A DNA stretch of 64,000 nt from AP-15 sp963781215 (GTDB taxonomy: Bacteria > Pseudomonadota > Alphaproteobacteria > ATCC43930 > CGMCC-115725), in NCBI GenBank assembly GCA_963781215.1, contig CAWAFE010000013.1, forward strand, positions 28,231-92,230, in the 5' to 3' direction. Position numbers and translations under genes: made by a program. The notes under the pieces were generated by a model. The model saw nothing but the letters and a program-made list of their open reading frames with translations. It did not search any database and was not told where the DNA came from. Below are positions 55,634 through 64,000 of this stretch, in pieces (the stretch's first letter is position 1; each line of letters opens with the position of its first letter).

Positions 55634-56896
55634 ATGGCTGAGAGAGCGTCTTTTCTGACCGGAGCGTACAGCGCCTACCACCATCGCGAGCGCCCCGCCG
55701 AGGACGAGGAATTGACCCGGGTCGGCCCCGACACCCCTTGCGGAGAATACCTGCGGCGGTTCTGGCAGCCCGTCATCCTCTCGAACGAATTGGCCGACCT
55801 GCCGCGGCGCCTGCGCATCCTGGGCGAGGATCTCGTCGCCTTCCGCGACCGCAGGGGTGCGGTCGGCCTCCTCGAATTGCATTGCCCGCATCGCGGCACC
55901 TCGCTCGAATTCGGCTTGGTCGGCGAGAAGGGCATCCGCTGCTGCTATCACGGCTGGCTCTTCGACGTCGACGGCACGATCCTGGAGACGCCGGGCGAGC
56001 CCGCCGACAGCACCCTGAAGGACCGGCTCTTTCACGGCGCCTATCCGGTGCGCGAGCATCAGGGGCTCGTCTTCGCCTATATGGGGCCGCCGGATAAGGA
56101 GCCGGCCTTTCCGATCTTCGACACCTTCGACCTGCCGGGCTATCGGCTTTCCGCACGGGCCCCCACGCTGTGGGAGTGCAACTGGCTGCAGGTGAAGGAA
56201 AACAGCATGGACCCGGCGCATCTTGCCTTTCTCCACACCTTGCCCGGCAGCGAAGGGTTCACCAGCGACCTCGAGGCGCTCGGCGAGTGGGATTGGATGG
56301 AGACGCCGGTTGGCATGGTCTATATCGACACCCGGCGACAGGACGACCGGGTGTGGGTGCGCGTCGCCGATTTCATCCTACCCAACATCCACCAATTTCC
56401 GCCGAACGCCGACCCGATGGCGCTGCGCAACTCGGTCAACCGGCCGGCGGCGACGACCTGGGCGGTGCCGCTCGACGACACCCACACGATGCAGATCGGC
56501 TATTACCGCGCCCCGGAGGGAAAGGAGCCACGGCGGGGGGCCGGCTTTGGCCAGGATGCCAGCCGGCCCTACGAGGAGCGCCAGCGCATCCCGGGCGATT
56601 ACGACGCGCAGGTCTCGATCCACGGCGGCACCTCACGCCACGGCCTCGAGCATCTGGCATCCACCGACCGCGGCGTCATCATGATGCGCAACATGATCCG
56701 GCAGGGCATCCGCACCGTGCGCGACGGCGGCGACCCGCGGCCCGAGGGCGCCGGCAACGGCCAGGTGATCGCCACCTACAGCCATGACCGGGTGGTGCCC
56801 GGCATCCCTCCCGCGCCGACCCCGGAGGCGGACCGCCGGCTGCTGCGCCAGGTGGCGCGCGACGTTGTTACCGAAGCGGTGCGGAGCGGGCTCTGA
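55634..56896 (+). CDS. Rieske non-heme iron oxygenase, alpha-subunit type
   Basis: 420 residues from ATG 55634 with GGGAGGGAGAGG in front. Rieske 2Fe-2S ligands Cys84-x-His86 (CPHRG) and Cys103-x2-His106 (CCYHGW). Mononuclear iron site in NSMDPAHLAFLHTL (His197, His201, bridging Asp193). Most like phthalate/phenoxybenzoate-type and Rieske O-demethylase oxygenases, which add oxygen to aromatic rings or split ethers. No reductase or ferredoxin gene adjoins. It forms a small aromatic/xenobiotic set with the cupin, dienelactone hydrolase and GST genes around it. Confidence 0.9.
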   Translation: MAERASFLTGAYSAYHHRERPAEDEELTRVGPDTPCGEYLRRFWQPVILSNELADLPRRLRILGEDLVAFRDRRGAVGLLELHCPHRGTSLEFGLVGEKGIRCCYHGWLFDVDGTILETPGEPADSTLKDRLFHGAYPVREHQGLVFAYMGPPDKEPAFPIFDTFDLPGYRLSARAPTLWECNWLQVKENSMDPAHLAFLHTLPGSEGFTSDLEALGEWDWMETPVGMVYIDTRRQDDRVWVRVADFILPNIHQFPPNADPMALRNSVNRPAATTWAVPLDDTHTMQIGYYRAPEGKEPRRGAGFGQDASRPYEERQRIPGDYDAQVSIHGGTSRHGLEHLASTDRGVIMMRNMIRQGIRTVRDGGDPRPEGAGNGQVIATYSHDRVVPGIPPAPTPEADRRLLRQVARDVVTEAVRSGL

Positions 56897-56899
56897 CGA

Positions 56900-57640
56900 C
56901 TACCCCAGGCGGCGGCGGTAGAGCGCGATCAGCCGCTCCCAATGGCGCTCGGCGGCGGGCTTGTCGTAGCACCAGCGCTGTGGAAACGCGAAGCCGTGAT
57001 GGACGCCGGGGTATAGCTCGATCTCGCCCTCGGCCCCGGCGCGGCGGAAGAGGCCGCGCAATTCCTCGACCATCGGCAACGGCGCCAATTCGTCGTGCTC
57101 GGCGCAGGAGATATAGAGCTCGCCCTTGACCCTGCCCAATGACAGATGCGGGCTCTCCTCGGCGTCGCTGACCAGCCAGGTGCCGTAAAACGATGCTGCC
57201 GCGGCGATCCGGTCGGGATAGCGCGCCGCCGCGGCCAATGCATAGGGCCCGCTCATGCAATAGCCGTGGACGCCTACCGGTCCCGGCTTCGCGTCGCTCT
57301 GACGGTCGACGAAGGCCAGCATCGCGGCGATATCGTCCATCACCGGCGGGATCGTCATTTTGGTGCGCACCGCCCGCATCCGCTCGCGCTCGGCGCTCCC
57401 CTGCTCCAGCACATCCGGGCCGAAGATCGTGTCGCGGCCGGCGCGGTAATAGAGGTTGGGCAGCAGCACGTAGTAGCCGACCGTCGCCAGCCGGCGCGCC
57501 ATGTCGCGCAGCTCCTCGCGCACCCCCGGCGCGTCCATCAGCAAGAGCACCGGCGGAAACGGCCCGCCGCGCTCGGGACGGCAGACAAAGGTCTCCATCG
57601 CGCCGTCCTTGGTCGCGATGTCCAAGGTGTCTTCGATCAT
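56900..57640 (-). CDS. Dienelactone hydrolase-family protein
   Basis: 246 residues from ATG 57640, with GGGAGGCGG upstream. Catalytic triad Cys128 (VGVHGYCMSGPYALAAAARY), Asp183 (CAEHDELAPL) and His214/215 (YPGVHHGFAFP). Cys rather than Ser as nucleophile is the hallmark of dienelactone hydrolases, which open the lactones formed in (chloro)catechol breakdown. Convergent with, and three bases from, the Rieske gene. Confidence 0.9.
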   Translation of the reverse strand: MIEDTLDIATKDGAMETFVCRPERGGPFPPVLLLMDAPGVREELRDMARRLATVGYYVLLPNLYYRAGRDTIFGPDVLEQGSAERERMRAVRTKMTIPPVMDDIAAMLAFVDRQSDAKPGPVGVHGYCMSGPYALAAAARYPDRIAAAASFYGTWLVSDAEESPHLSLGRVKGELYISCAEHDELAPLPMVEELRGLFRRAGAEGEIELYPGVHHGFAFPQRWCYDKPAAERHWERLIALYRRRLG

Positions 57641-57674
57641 CGGAATCCGCCTCCCATGCAAACAAGGGCTTCGC

Positions 57675-58328
57675 TCAGAACTCTATGTCGAGCTCTTCGA
57701 CCTCGTCGGGCTCAGACATGGCGGCTTCGCGCCAGGCGATCATTTCGGGCAATTGAAGGATGCGCTGGCAATAGCGAGCGCATTCGTCGTCCAGCTTGAC
57801 CCCATAAGTCTGAAAACGCGTGACCACGGGGGCATACATTGCGTCGGCCGCGGTCAATGTCCCGAACAGATAGGGACCACGATAGGTCGCCAGGCACTCG
57901 CGCCAGATGGCGGTTACGCGGTCGATGTCGGCCTGCGCCCCCGACCATATGGTGAAGTCCCGGTGGCGGGCTTTGAGGTTCATCGGCAGCGCCGATCGCA
58001 AATTGGTGAACCCGGAGTGCATCTCGCCGCAGATCGAGCGGCACCGGGCGCGGGCGGCGAGATCGGCGGGCAACAACCCGGCCTGCGGCCTGACCTCGTT
58101 CAGATATTCGGCGATCGCCAATGTATCCCACACCTTGATCCCGTTGTGGGTGAGGCACGGCACCAGGATCGACGGCGACAGCAGCAGCAGCTCGGCGCGA
58201 TTTTTCGGATCGTCGGCCGGTACGATTTCTTCGACGAAATCGAGGCCGGCCATTTTGCACAACAGCCAGCCGCGCAGCGACCAGGACGAGTAGTTCTTGC
58301 TGCTGATCGAGAGAGTGGCCTTGCTCAT
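57675..58328 (-). CDS. Glutathione S-transferase-like protein
   Basis: 217 residues, ATG 58328 with GGAGGAG upstream. N-terminal thioredoxin-like domain SSKNYSSWSLRGWLLCKMAG (conserved Ser that activates glutathione in many bacterial GSTs) and SILVPCLTHNGIKVWDTLAI, then the helical C-terminal domain with FGTLTAADAMYAPVVTRFQT. It may conjugate glutathione or act as a detoxifying or isomerising enzyme. Same strand as the dienelactone hydrolase. Confidence 0.87.
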   Translation of the reverse strand: MSKATLSISSKNYSSWSLRGWLLCKMAGLDFVEEIVPADDPKNRAELLLLSPSILVPCLTHNGIKVWDTLAIAEYLNEVRPQAGLLPADLAARARCRSICGEMHSGFTNLRSALPMNLKARHRDFTIWSGAQADIDRVTAIWRECLATYRGPYLFGTLTAADAMYAPVVTRFQTYGVKLDDECARYCQRILQLPEMIAWREAAMSEPDEVEELDIEF

Positions 58329-58565
58329 CCGTGCGGCTCCTCCATGGATGATTGTCGAGCCCCGATGCCTATCGGCGAAGCAAATGCCGGAAGTATGGAC
58401 GGGGCATCCAGCGGTTTCCGGCATACCCGCTTGATGCGGACGGTGCCGTGCTCGCTCGTAGCCCGATCATTCAAGAACCGGACCAGCCGCCGGAGCTGGC
58501 AATCCCTTAGATTGCGATGACCTAATCCGGCCGATCCGGGAAGCGCCCGATAGCCGTGCCGGGTC

Positions 58566-59775
58566 TCAGATCACCTGCTTCCGGCGCAGCTCGTCGATCT
58601 CGCCCTGGGTGTAGCCGCCGAGCGTTTTCAGCACGTCGGCCGTATGCTCGCCCATCAGCGGCGCGCGCGCGGCGGCGACCGGCGAGTCGGAGAGGCGCAG
58701 CGGGCAGCCGATCACCGAAAACCGGCCGCGGGTCGGGTGCTCGAGGTCAAAGATCGTCTCGCGCTCGCGCAGATGCGGGTCGGCCAGCACCTCGGCCGTA
58801 TCGAGCACCGCGCCGCAGACGATGCCGCGGCCGGCGAAGGCCTTCATCACCTCGTGCTTCTCGCGGCTCGCGGTCCAGCCCTCGATCTCCGCGGTCAGCT
58901 GGGCACCATTGCGGGCGCGCGCCGCGGCCGTCGCAAAGCGCTCGTCGGTGCGCAGCTCGGGCCGGCCGATGACCTCGGCCGCGGCCTCGAACATCTCGGG
59001 GTTGTCGGGCGGCACGATCATGTAGACATAGTCGTTCTTGCCGTTGCCGGCGCAGCGCACGAGATCGGACCAGCCGCCGGTCGCCGAACGGTTGCCGGTG
59101 CGTTCGAGCGGCGCGCCGGTCGCGAGCGTCTGGGTGTACTTGACCCGCGTCAGGTTCAGCACCGCCTCCTGCATCGCGACCTCGACGAGCTGGCCGCGGC
59201 CGGTGCGCCCGCGCTGGACGAGGGCGGCGAGGATGGCGATGGCGAGATGCATGCCGGTGCCGGAATCGCCGATATTGGCGCCGTTGACCATCGGCGGGCC
59301 GCCCGCCTCGCCGGTCACGCTCATCGCCCCCGAGGTCGCCTGCGCCACCGGCTCGAAGCATTTGAAGCCGCTGTAGGGGCCGTACGAGCCGAAGCCCTTG
59401 ACCGAAGCGTAGATCGCGCGCGGGTTCAGCTCCTTCACCGCCTCATAGCCGAGGCCCAGCCGCTGCATGACGCCCGGGCCGAGGTTCTCAGCGACGACAT
59501 CGGCGTTGCGGATCAGGCGGCGGGCAATCTCCTTGCCCTCTTCGGCCCGCAGATTGACGACCGTGCTGCGCTTGTTGCTGTTCAATAGCAGAAAGAAAAA
59601 GCTGTCGAGGTTCGGGTTGTCCGAGTTCCACAGCCGCCGCGCCCGGTCGCCATGGGGCGGGCGCTCGATCTTGATCACATCGGCGCCGAGCCACGCCAGC
59701 ATCTGGGTGCAGGACGGCCCGGCCTGATCGTGGGTGAAATCGATAACCCGGATGCCTTCGAGCGCGTGAGCTCAT
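58566..59775 (-). pseudogene. CaiB/BaiF family III CoA-transferase, frameshifted near its start
   Basis: The ATG at 59775 follows AGGAGGAACGAG. After MSS the frame slips by one; in the correct frame the protein continues LEGIRVIDFTHDQAGPSCTQ, MLAWLGADVIKIERPPHGDR, NADVVAENLGPGVMQRLGLG, and VNGANIGDSGTGMHLAIAIL (catalytic Asp as in formyl-CoA transferase) to the end LRRKQVI. One extra C in CACGCGCTC (~59764) would explain it. About 400 residues, of the formyl-CoA:oxalate CoA-transferase-like branch. It moves CoA between carboxylic acids. Probably a functional gene with a consensus error. Confidence 0.88.
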
Positions 59776-60043
59776 CTCGTTCCTCCTGTGCCGGTTATCG
59801 GCGAGCGTGTCATGCCTCGGCGGCGCGGTCTACCGATTGCCGCGCCGACGCGCCCCGGGGACGCCCCCGCCCGATCGCGAAGGGCGGCGCCCAACCGGGT
59901 GCCTGATCGGCGGCGGTGCGGTGAGACCGCCGTAACGGCTGCGCATCGTCGCGCGGGCAGCCTGTTTCACCTGATAGATCAGGGGAAAATACAGGGCCTC
60001 TCCTCTCGTCGCGTAGCGGCATCGTTCAATACGCACCCCGGCC

Positions 60044-60800
60044 TCACATAGCCATCTCCGGCTCCGGGGAACGTTCTTTTTTCTCGGGGATTTCGGTCAT
60101 GGTCTCTTCGGTCAGCAGCAGGCTCCCCACTGACACCGCATTCTCCAACCCGACGCGGACTACCTTGGTCGGATCGATGATCCCGGACTCAACCAGGTCG
60201 ACATACTCCTTGCGCGCGGCATCGAAGCCGTAATTCCCCTGCCTGCCCATCATGCGCGCCACCACCACGCCGCCGTCGACGGCAGAGTTCTCGGCGATCT
60301 GACTCGTCGGGAACTCGAGGGCGCGCCTGAGGACCTGCAGGCCCGTGCGCTCGTCGCCATCGCACGTCGCTTCTTCCTTGGCGACGGCGTCGATGCAACG
60401 GACCAACGCCAGGCCGCCGCCGGGCACGATGCCTTCGGCGACCGCGGCCTTGGTGGCGCTGATCGCGTCGTCCAATGCTTCCTTGCGCGATTTCATCTCG
60501 GTCTCGGAGGGCGCACCGACGCGAATTACGGCGACGCCGCCCGACAGCTTCGCCAGGCGCTCCTGCAATTTCTCGCGGTCGTAATCAGAGGTTGTCTCCT
60601 CGATCTGCCCACGAATCTGGTTGCACCTTCCGTCGATGTCTGCCTTGTTGCCCGCGCCAGCTACAATCGTAGTGTTCTCATTGGTGACGACGACTCGCTT
60701 CGCCGTTCCCAGCATATCAATGGTTGCGTTCAGGAGCTTGACACCAACCTCTTCGCTGATCATCTGACCGCCAATCAGCACGGCCAGGTCCCGCTTGGAC
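60044..60800 (-). pseudogene. groEL: Chaperonin GroEL fragment, N-terminal half missing
   Basis: The C-terminal half of a 60-kDa chaperonin: LAVLIGGQMISEEVGVKLLN, NTTIVAGAGNKADIDGRCNQ, EETTSDYDREKLQERLAKLS, GGVAVIRVGAPSETEMKSRK, AAVAEGIVPGGGLALVRCID, VVVARMMGRQGNYGFDAARK. Homology stops abruptly near 60796; the ~285 N-terminal residues and any groES are missing. The end lacks the usual GGM repeats and reads KKERSPEPEMAM. It is a remnant: an incomplete chaperonin cannot form the ring. The sequence itself is well conserved, so the truncation may be recent. Confidence 0.88.
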
Positions 60801-60984
60801 GGCCAGCCACGAAGCTCCCACGCCAAGATCCGACTGTGGGTGTTCCTTGCGGATTGCCTAGGCTCGGACGAGCCCAAGCTCGTGAATGACGGTCTTGAAA
60901 TGCTACGGCCGGCCCGGGCGCATCCCGGGGAGTGTCAATGTGCCGGCGGCGAGCCTAGTTGTTCTGGTAGACGGGCAGTTTCGC

Positions 60985-61830
60985 CTAACTGGGCGATTTC
61001 TCCGCGAGTAACCTAGTACGAAGTCTCGCCGTCGCCCGGAGGTCGATGACTCCGGCGCTGCTGAGCACGACGCCGTAATCCTCTCTTGCGGCCGCGACCG
61101 ACAGCAGGCCGTCGGCGACGTCGTCGCGCACCCGCCCTGGATCGCGCTTGAGCGCGTCGCCGTAGCCGCCGCCCGCTGGACCCACACAGACGAATCTATC
61201 GCCCGCTTGGATCTGCATGTGCGGCACCTTCGAGGGAAGCATCTCGACGCCACCGTCCGCTCGGATCAGCCGCAGCTCGGCCGGTTGACCAGGCTTGCCG
61301 CCAGCCAACCCCCAGGGCGCGAAGACGTGCCCGTCGGCCTCGACCGAGGCGCCGCCCGGCGCCAGATACTCGAACTCGCGCACCGAGCCGAGGCCGCCGC
61401 GCCACTCGCCGGCGCCGCAGGCATTTTCCCGCAATTCGTAGCGGCTGACGCGGAGCGGCAGATGGCTTTCGATATCCTCGATCGGGTTGTTGCGGGTATT
61501 GGCGTAGAGCGTGTCGACCGCATCCATGCCGTCGAGGCCGTCCCGCCCGCCATAACTGCCCTCGAAGATTTCCATGTGGACCCATTGCGCGCAAGCATTT
61601 CCCCCGGGGCGCATGCCGGAAAAGGCGATGACCTTAAGATTGCCGATGCCGGCCGACACCTGCCCGGGGACCGCTTGCGCTAGCGCTTTCATCACGGTAT
61701 CGGCAACCTGGTTACCCGAACAGAATCGCGCGATCGTCGGAGCAGGGAACACCGGGTTGGCCAGCGACCCGAGAGGTGCGGAAATCCGGATCGGGCGCAG
61801 CAGCCCGTGATTGACCGGGATATGGCCGCA
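60985..61830 (-). pseudogene. hyuB: Hydantoinase B/oxoprolinase-family fragment, cut by an IS630 remnant
   Basis: The C-terminal ~280 residues of an HyuB protein: IPVNHGLLRPIRISAPLGSL, PVFPAPTIARFCSGNQVADT, GMDAVDTLYANTRNNPIEDI, VSRYELRENACGAGEWRGGL, PAGGGYGDALKRDPGRVRDD. The N-terminal half is replaced exactly at ~61830 by IS630-derived sequence on the other strand. The intact enzyme, with HyuA, hydrolyses 5-oxoproline or N-methylhydantoins using ATP. Confidence 0.88.
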
Positions 61831-61832
61831 CA

Positions 61833-62154
61833 CGGCTGGTCGCCAAGCTGCCGCACGGCCGCTGGCGCACCCTGACCTTTCTGGCGGCGCTGCGCCATGA
61901 CCGGATCACCGCGCCCTGCGTCATCGACGGGCCGATCAACGGCGCCAGCTTTCGCGCCTATGTCGAGCAGTTCCTGCGGCCCACCCTCAGCCCCGGGGAC
62001 ATCGTCGTCATCGACAATCTCGGCAGCCACAAGGGCAAGGCGGTGCGCCGCCTGATCCGCAGCGCCGGCGCCAAGCTGTTCTTCCTGCCGCGCTACTCGC
62101 CCGATCTCAATCCGATCGAGTAGCTCTTCGCCAAGCTCAACACCCTGCTGCGCA
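61833..62154 (+). mobile_element. IS630-family transposase fragment (degenerate)
   Basis: 322 bases that align without gaps to 63158-63479 of the complete IS630 copy (constant offset 1325). The frame reads LVAKLPHGRWRTLTFLAALR, FRAYVEQFLRPTLSPGDIVV, IDNLGSHKGKAVRRLIRSAG, and YSPDLNPIE followed by a premature TAG at 62121. Second-copy differences show that it is an older relic, not a duplicate of assembly. It interrupts hyuB and ends at a 28-bp palindrome. Confidence 0.9.
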
Positions 62155-62181
62155 TATTCCCCCGCGATCGCGGGGGAATAT
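62154..62181. repeat. Perfect 28-bp palindrome at the end of the IS630 fragment
   Basis: Half-site ATATTCCCCCGCGA followed by its exact reverse complement, no loop; the centre is GCGATCGC. It starts on the very base where the alignment between the IS630 fragment and the full copy ends. It could be a terminator-like or target-site structure, or a fold-back left by a deletion. Confidence 0.85.
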
Positions 62182-62257
62182 TGATCACCTCAGCCTCAGC
62201 GAACCCCAACCGGCCAATGTAGTTGTTGCCAAGCGGCCACCATAATCGTCGTCGCGC

Positions 62258-62404
62258 ACCTTGTGGTTTAACGAACGCGTCAGGCCCAACGGCGGACGCC
62301 TGCGCAAGACGACGATCGTAGCGCTGGCGCGTAAGCTGCTGGTCGCACTGTGGAAATGTGTGACCGCCGGCGTCGTCCTCGAGGGCGCCGTGAAGGCCAC
62401 CTGA
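62258..62404 (+). pseudogene. IS110-family transposase C-terminal fragment
   Basis: 49 codons to TGA 62402-62404: FNERVRPNGGRLRKTTIVAL, ARKLLVALWKCVTAGVVLEG, AVKAT. This is the usual end of IS110/IS1111-type (DEDD) transposases. Nothing of the rest is present. Confidence 0.8.
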
Positions 62405-62536
62405 CGAGATAACTCGCTACCCCGCAATCCTCGGGACCTGATCAGTCCTGGCGGATCCAGGCGGACGAACCGCTGTAATAGCCTGGCCCCAAAAGCCGGA
62501 GATGAGGATGGTTTCGGCCGCCTGAGCCCTAGACTA

Positions 62537-63608
62537 GAGCATGATCCTAAGAGTTTGAATCAAAAAAGGATTTTCACGGGCTTGGTTTTGTGATTCAAGA
62601 TGCCGGCTGGGGTTGGGGGCCAGCATCGAATGGCAAAACCCTATTCACGGGACCTGCGCGATCGGGTGGTTGCGTCGGTGACGGGCGGCCGCACCTGCCG
62701 GGCGACGGCGGCGTTGTTTGGAGTGAGCGTGGCCAGCGTGGTGAGGTGGTCGCAACGCTGGCGGGCCGCCGGCAGCGCCGCCGCCAAGCCGATGGGTGGG
62801 CGGCGGCCGCTGCGGCTGGCGGGTGAGCGCGAGTGGCTGCTGGCACGGATTGTCGAGAAGCCGGACTTGACGCTGCGGGCGGTGGTGGCCGAACTGGCCG
62901 AGCGCGGCACCCCAGCCAGCTATGGCGCGGTTTGGCGCTTTCTCGCTCGCGAGGGGATCACCTTTAAAAAAAACCCTGCACGCCAGTGAGCAGGATCGCG
63001 CCGACATCGCCCGGCGGCGGGCGCGGTGGAAGATGCATCAGGGCCGGCTGAACCCCAAGCGTCTGGTGTTCCTCGACGAAACCCCCACCTTCGCGAGGGC
63101 AGGCTCTGGGCCAAGACCAACATGACCCGCCGCCACGGGCGCTGTGCGCGTGGCGCCCGGCTGGTCGCCAAGGTGCCGCACGGCCGCTGGCGCACGCTGA
63201 CCTTTCTGGCGGCGCTGCGCCACGATCGCATCACCGCGCCCTGCGTCATCGACGGGCCGATCAACGGCACCAGCTTTCGCGCCTATGTCGAGCAGTTCCT
63301 GGTGCCCACCCTCAGCCCTGGCGATGTCGTCGTCATGGACAATCTCGGCAGCCACAAGGGCCAGGCGGTGCGCCGGCTGATCCGCGCCGCCGGCGGCAAG
63401 CTGTTCTTCCTGCCGCGCTACTCGCCCGATCTCAACCCGATCGAGCAAGTCTTTGCCAAGCTCAAGACGCTGCTGCGCAAAACCGATCCGCGCTCAATCG
63501 AGGACACCTGGCGCGGCATCGGAAATCTCCTCGACCGCTTCACCCCACAGCAATGCGCCAACTATCTCGCCAACGCCGGCTATGCTTCAACCTAACCGGA
63601 TCATGCTC
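62537..63608 (+). mobile_element. Complete IS630-family insertion sequence
   Basis: Terminal inverted repeats GAGCATGATCC (62537-62547) and GGATCATGCTC (63598-63608), perfect over 11 bp, flanked on both sides by TA (62535-62536, 63609-63610), the target duplication of this family. Length 1072 bp. It encloses one transposase coding region in three frames. Confidence 0.92.
62630..63595 (+). CDS. IS630-family transposase (needs frameshifts)
   Basis: N-terminal part from ATG 62630: AKPYSRDLRDRVVASVTGGR, helix-turn-helix ATAALFGVSVASVVRWSQRW. At TTTAAAAAAAA (62964-62974) reading must move to the next frame: KTLHASEQDRADIARRRARW, LVFLDET (first catalytic Asp). Near 63085-63105 a second change leads to WAKTNM, then VVMDNLGSHKGQ (second Asp) and YSPDLNPIEQVFAK (Glu), ending AGYAST at 63595. 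The A-run shift is of the kind IS630 elements use as programmed frameshifting. The second shift is not expected, and suggests an inactivating indel or a consensus error. Confidence 0.85.
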
Positions 63609-63610
63609 TA

Positions 63611-63780
63611 GCCCGCCGCAAGCGGGATGTTGGTGCAGCCGCCCCGAGCGGCGACCGGATAGAAGGTTGATCGTGCTCGGGAAAACGAGCCGCGTCACGC
63701 CGTCGGGCTCAGACCTTGGATACCGTATCTACGTTCGGAGAGATGTCGCAATGTCGCAAGCGCTCGGTGAAGACGCCGGG
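63611..63780. other. Spacer between IS630 and IS66 elements
   Basis: No gene. It contains a tandem 8-mer ATGTCGCA ATGTCGCA (63743-63758) next to a candidate IS66 end. As IS66 elements duplicate 8 bp of target, this may mark the insertion, but the left end is outside the window. Confidence 0.35.
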
Positions 63781-64000
63781 TCAGGCGGCGGCGCGCTGCG
63801 GCTCGGCGGGTTTCCAGTGCCAGGGCAGCAGACCGGCGATTTGGTGGGCCGGATGATCGGCGATCCGGGCGAGCACGTCGGCGAGGTAGTGCTGCGGGTT
63901 GCGGCGGTTGAGCTTGGCGGTCTCGATCAGGGAGTAGATCGCCGCGGCGCGGTGGCCGCCGGCGTCGGAGCCGGCGAACAGGTAGTTCTTGCGGCCGATC
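63781..64000 (-). CDS. IS66-family transposase, C-terminal end (partial)
   Basis: Runs off the right edge. 73 codons: IGRKNYLFAGSDAGGHRAAA, IYSLIETAKLNRRNPQHYLA, DVLARIADHPAHQIAGLLPW, then HWKPAEPQRAAA-stop. This is the standard end of IS66 TnpC proteins (GSDAGG..AA..YSLIETAKLN). The element's right end may lie just left of it, where GCAAGCGCTCGGTGAAG (63756-63772) resembles IS66 terminal repeats. Confidence 0.92.
   Translation of the reverse strand, partial: IGRKNYLFAGSDAGGHRAAAIYSLIETAKLNRRNPQHYLADVLARIADHPAHQIAGLLPWHWKPAEPQRAAA

Overview
The window is GC-rich (roughly two-thirds G+C by eye) and its gene content fits an alphaproteobacterium. Pointers are an Rrf2-regulated SUF operon, an HpnK/ChbG-type deacetylase, a bpt arginyl/leucyl-transferase, isovaleryl-CoA dehydrogenase, a Kdp system with Kup, and dispersed GC-rich hairpins with GNRA-like loops. 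I cannot place it to genus. There is no rRNA and one tRNA (Leu, anticodon GAG).

Layout. 1-0.33 kb: start of a peptide-type solute-binding protein. 0.75-8.15 kb (minus strand): a compact SUF iron-sulfur operon read rrf2 - sufB - coiled-coil gene - small gene - sufC - sufD - sufS - sufU - sufT - HAD phosphatase. Many junctions are 4-bp ATGA/GTGA overlaps, and an almost perfect 23-bp dyad sits just upstream of the regulator. 8.2-11.1 kb: a stand-alone receiver protein and a divergent OmpR/EnvZ-type pair. 11.2-17.2 kb: a disturbed stretch with a broken ChbG/HpnK deacetylase, pieces of a membrane protein, a broken arylamine N-acetyltransferase, a secreted monooxygenase-fold protein and a group II intron. 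17.2-22.2 kb: rarA, lipB, tRNA-Leu, ivd, a RidA-like gene, a truncated Uma2 gene and a threonine dehydratase. 22.4-30.1 kb: a DUF3604 metallo-hydrolase-like protein, three Tat-type sugar-binding-like proteins and an ABC membrane domain without ATPase. 30.5-40.8 kb: a potassium block, kdpF-A-B-C-D-E and kup. 40.8-47.4 kb: bpt, a purB/pcaB-like lyase, lon, hsp20 and an alpha/beta hydrolase. 47.4-51.2 kb: a small foreign-looking island with a serine recombinase and unknown genes. 51.3-59.8 kb: SDR, glnD, cupin, Rieske oxygenase, dienelactone hydrolase, GST and a CaiB-type CoA-transferase. 59.8-64 kb: an insertion-sequence graveyard with truncated groEL and hyuB, IS630, IS110 and IS66 pieces and a complete IS630 element.

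At least nine genes are interrupted by single small indels, several in homopolymers, including usually conserved genes (kdpB twice, lipB). In each case the catalytic motifs remain on both sides of the break. This looks more like indel errors in the consensus than genome decay, so the broken genes outside the IS-rich regions should be read with that in mind.

I found no clear case of an entirely new system. The most original material is the set of two extra genes inside the SUF operon with its dyad operator, the recombinase island with its internally duplicated protein, the DUF3604/three-binding-protein cluster without permease or ATPase, and the rearranged membrane-protein pieces at 12.5-13.2 kb.
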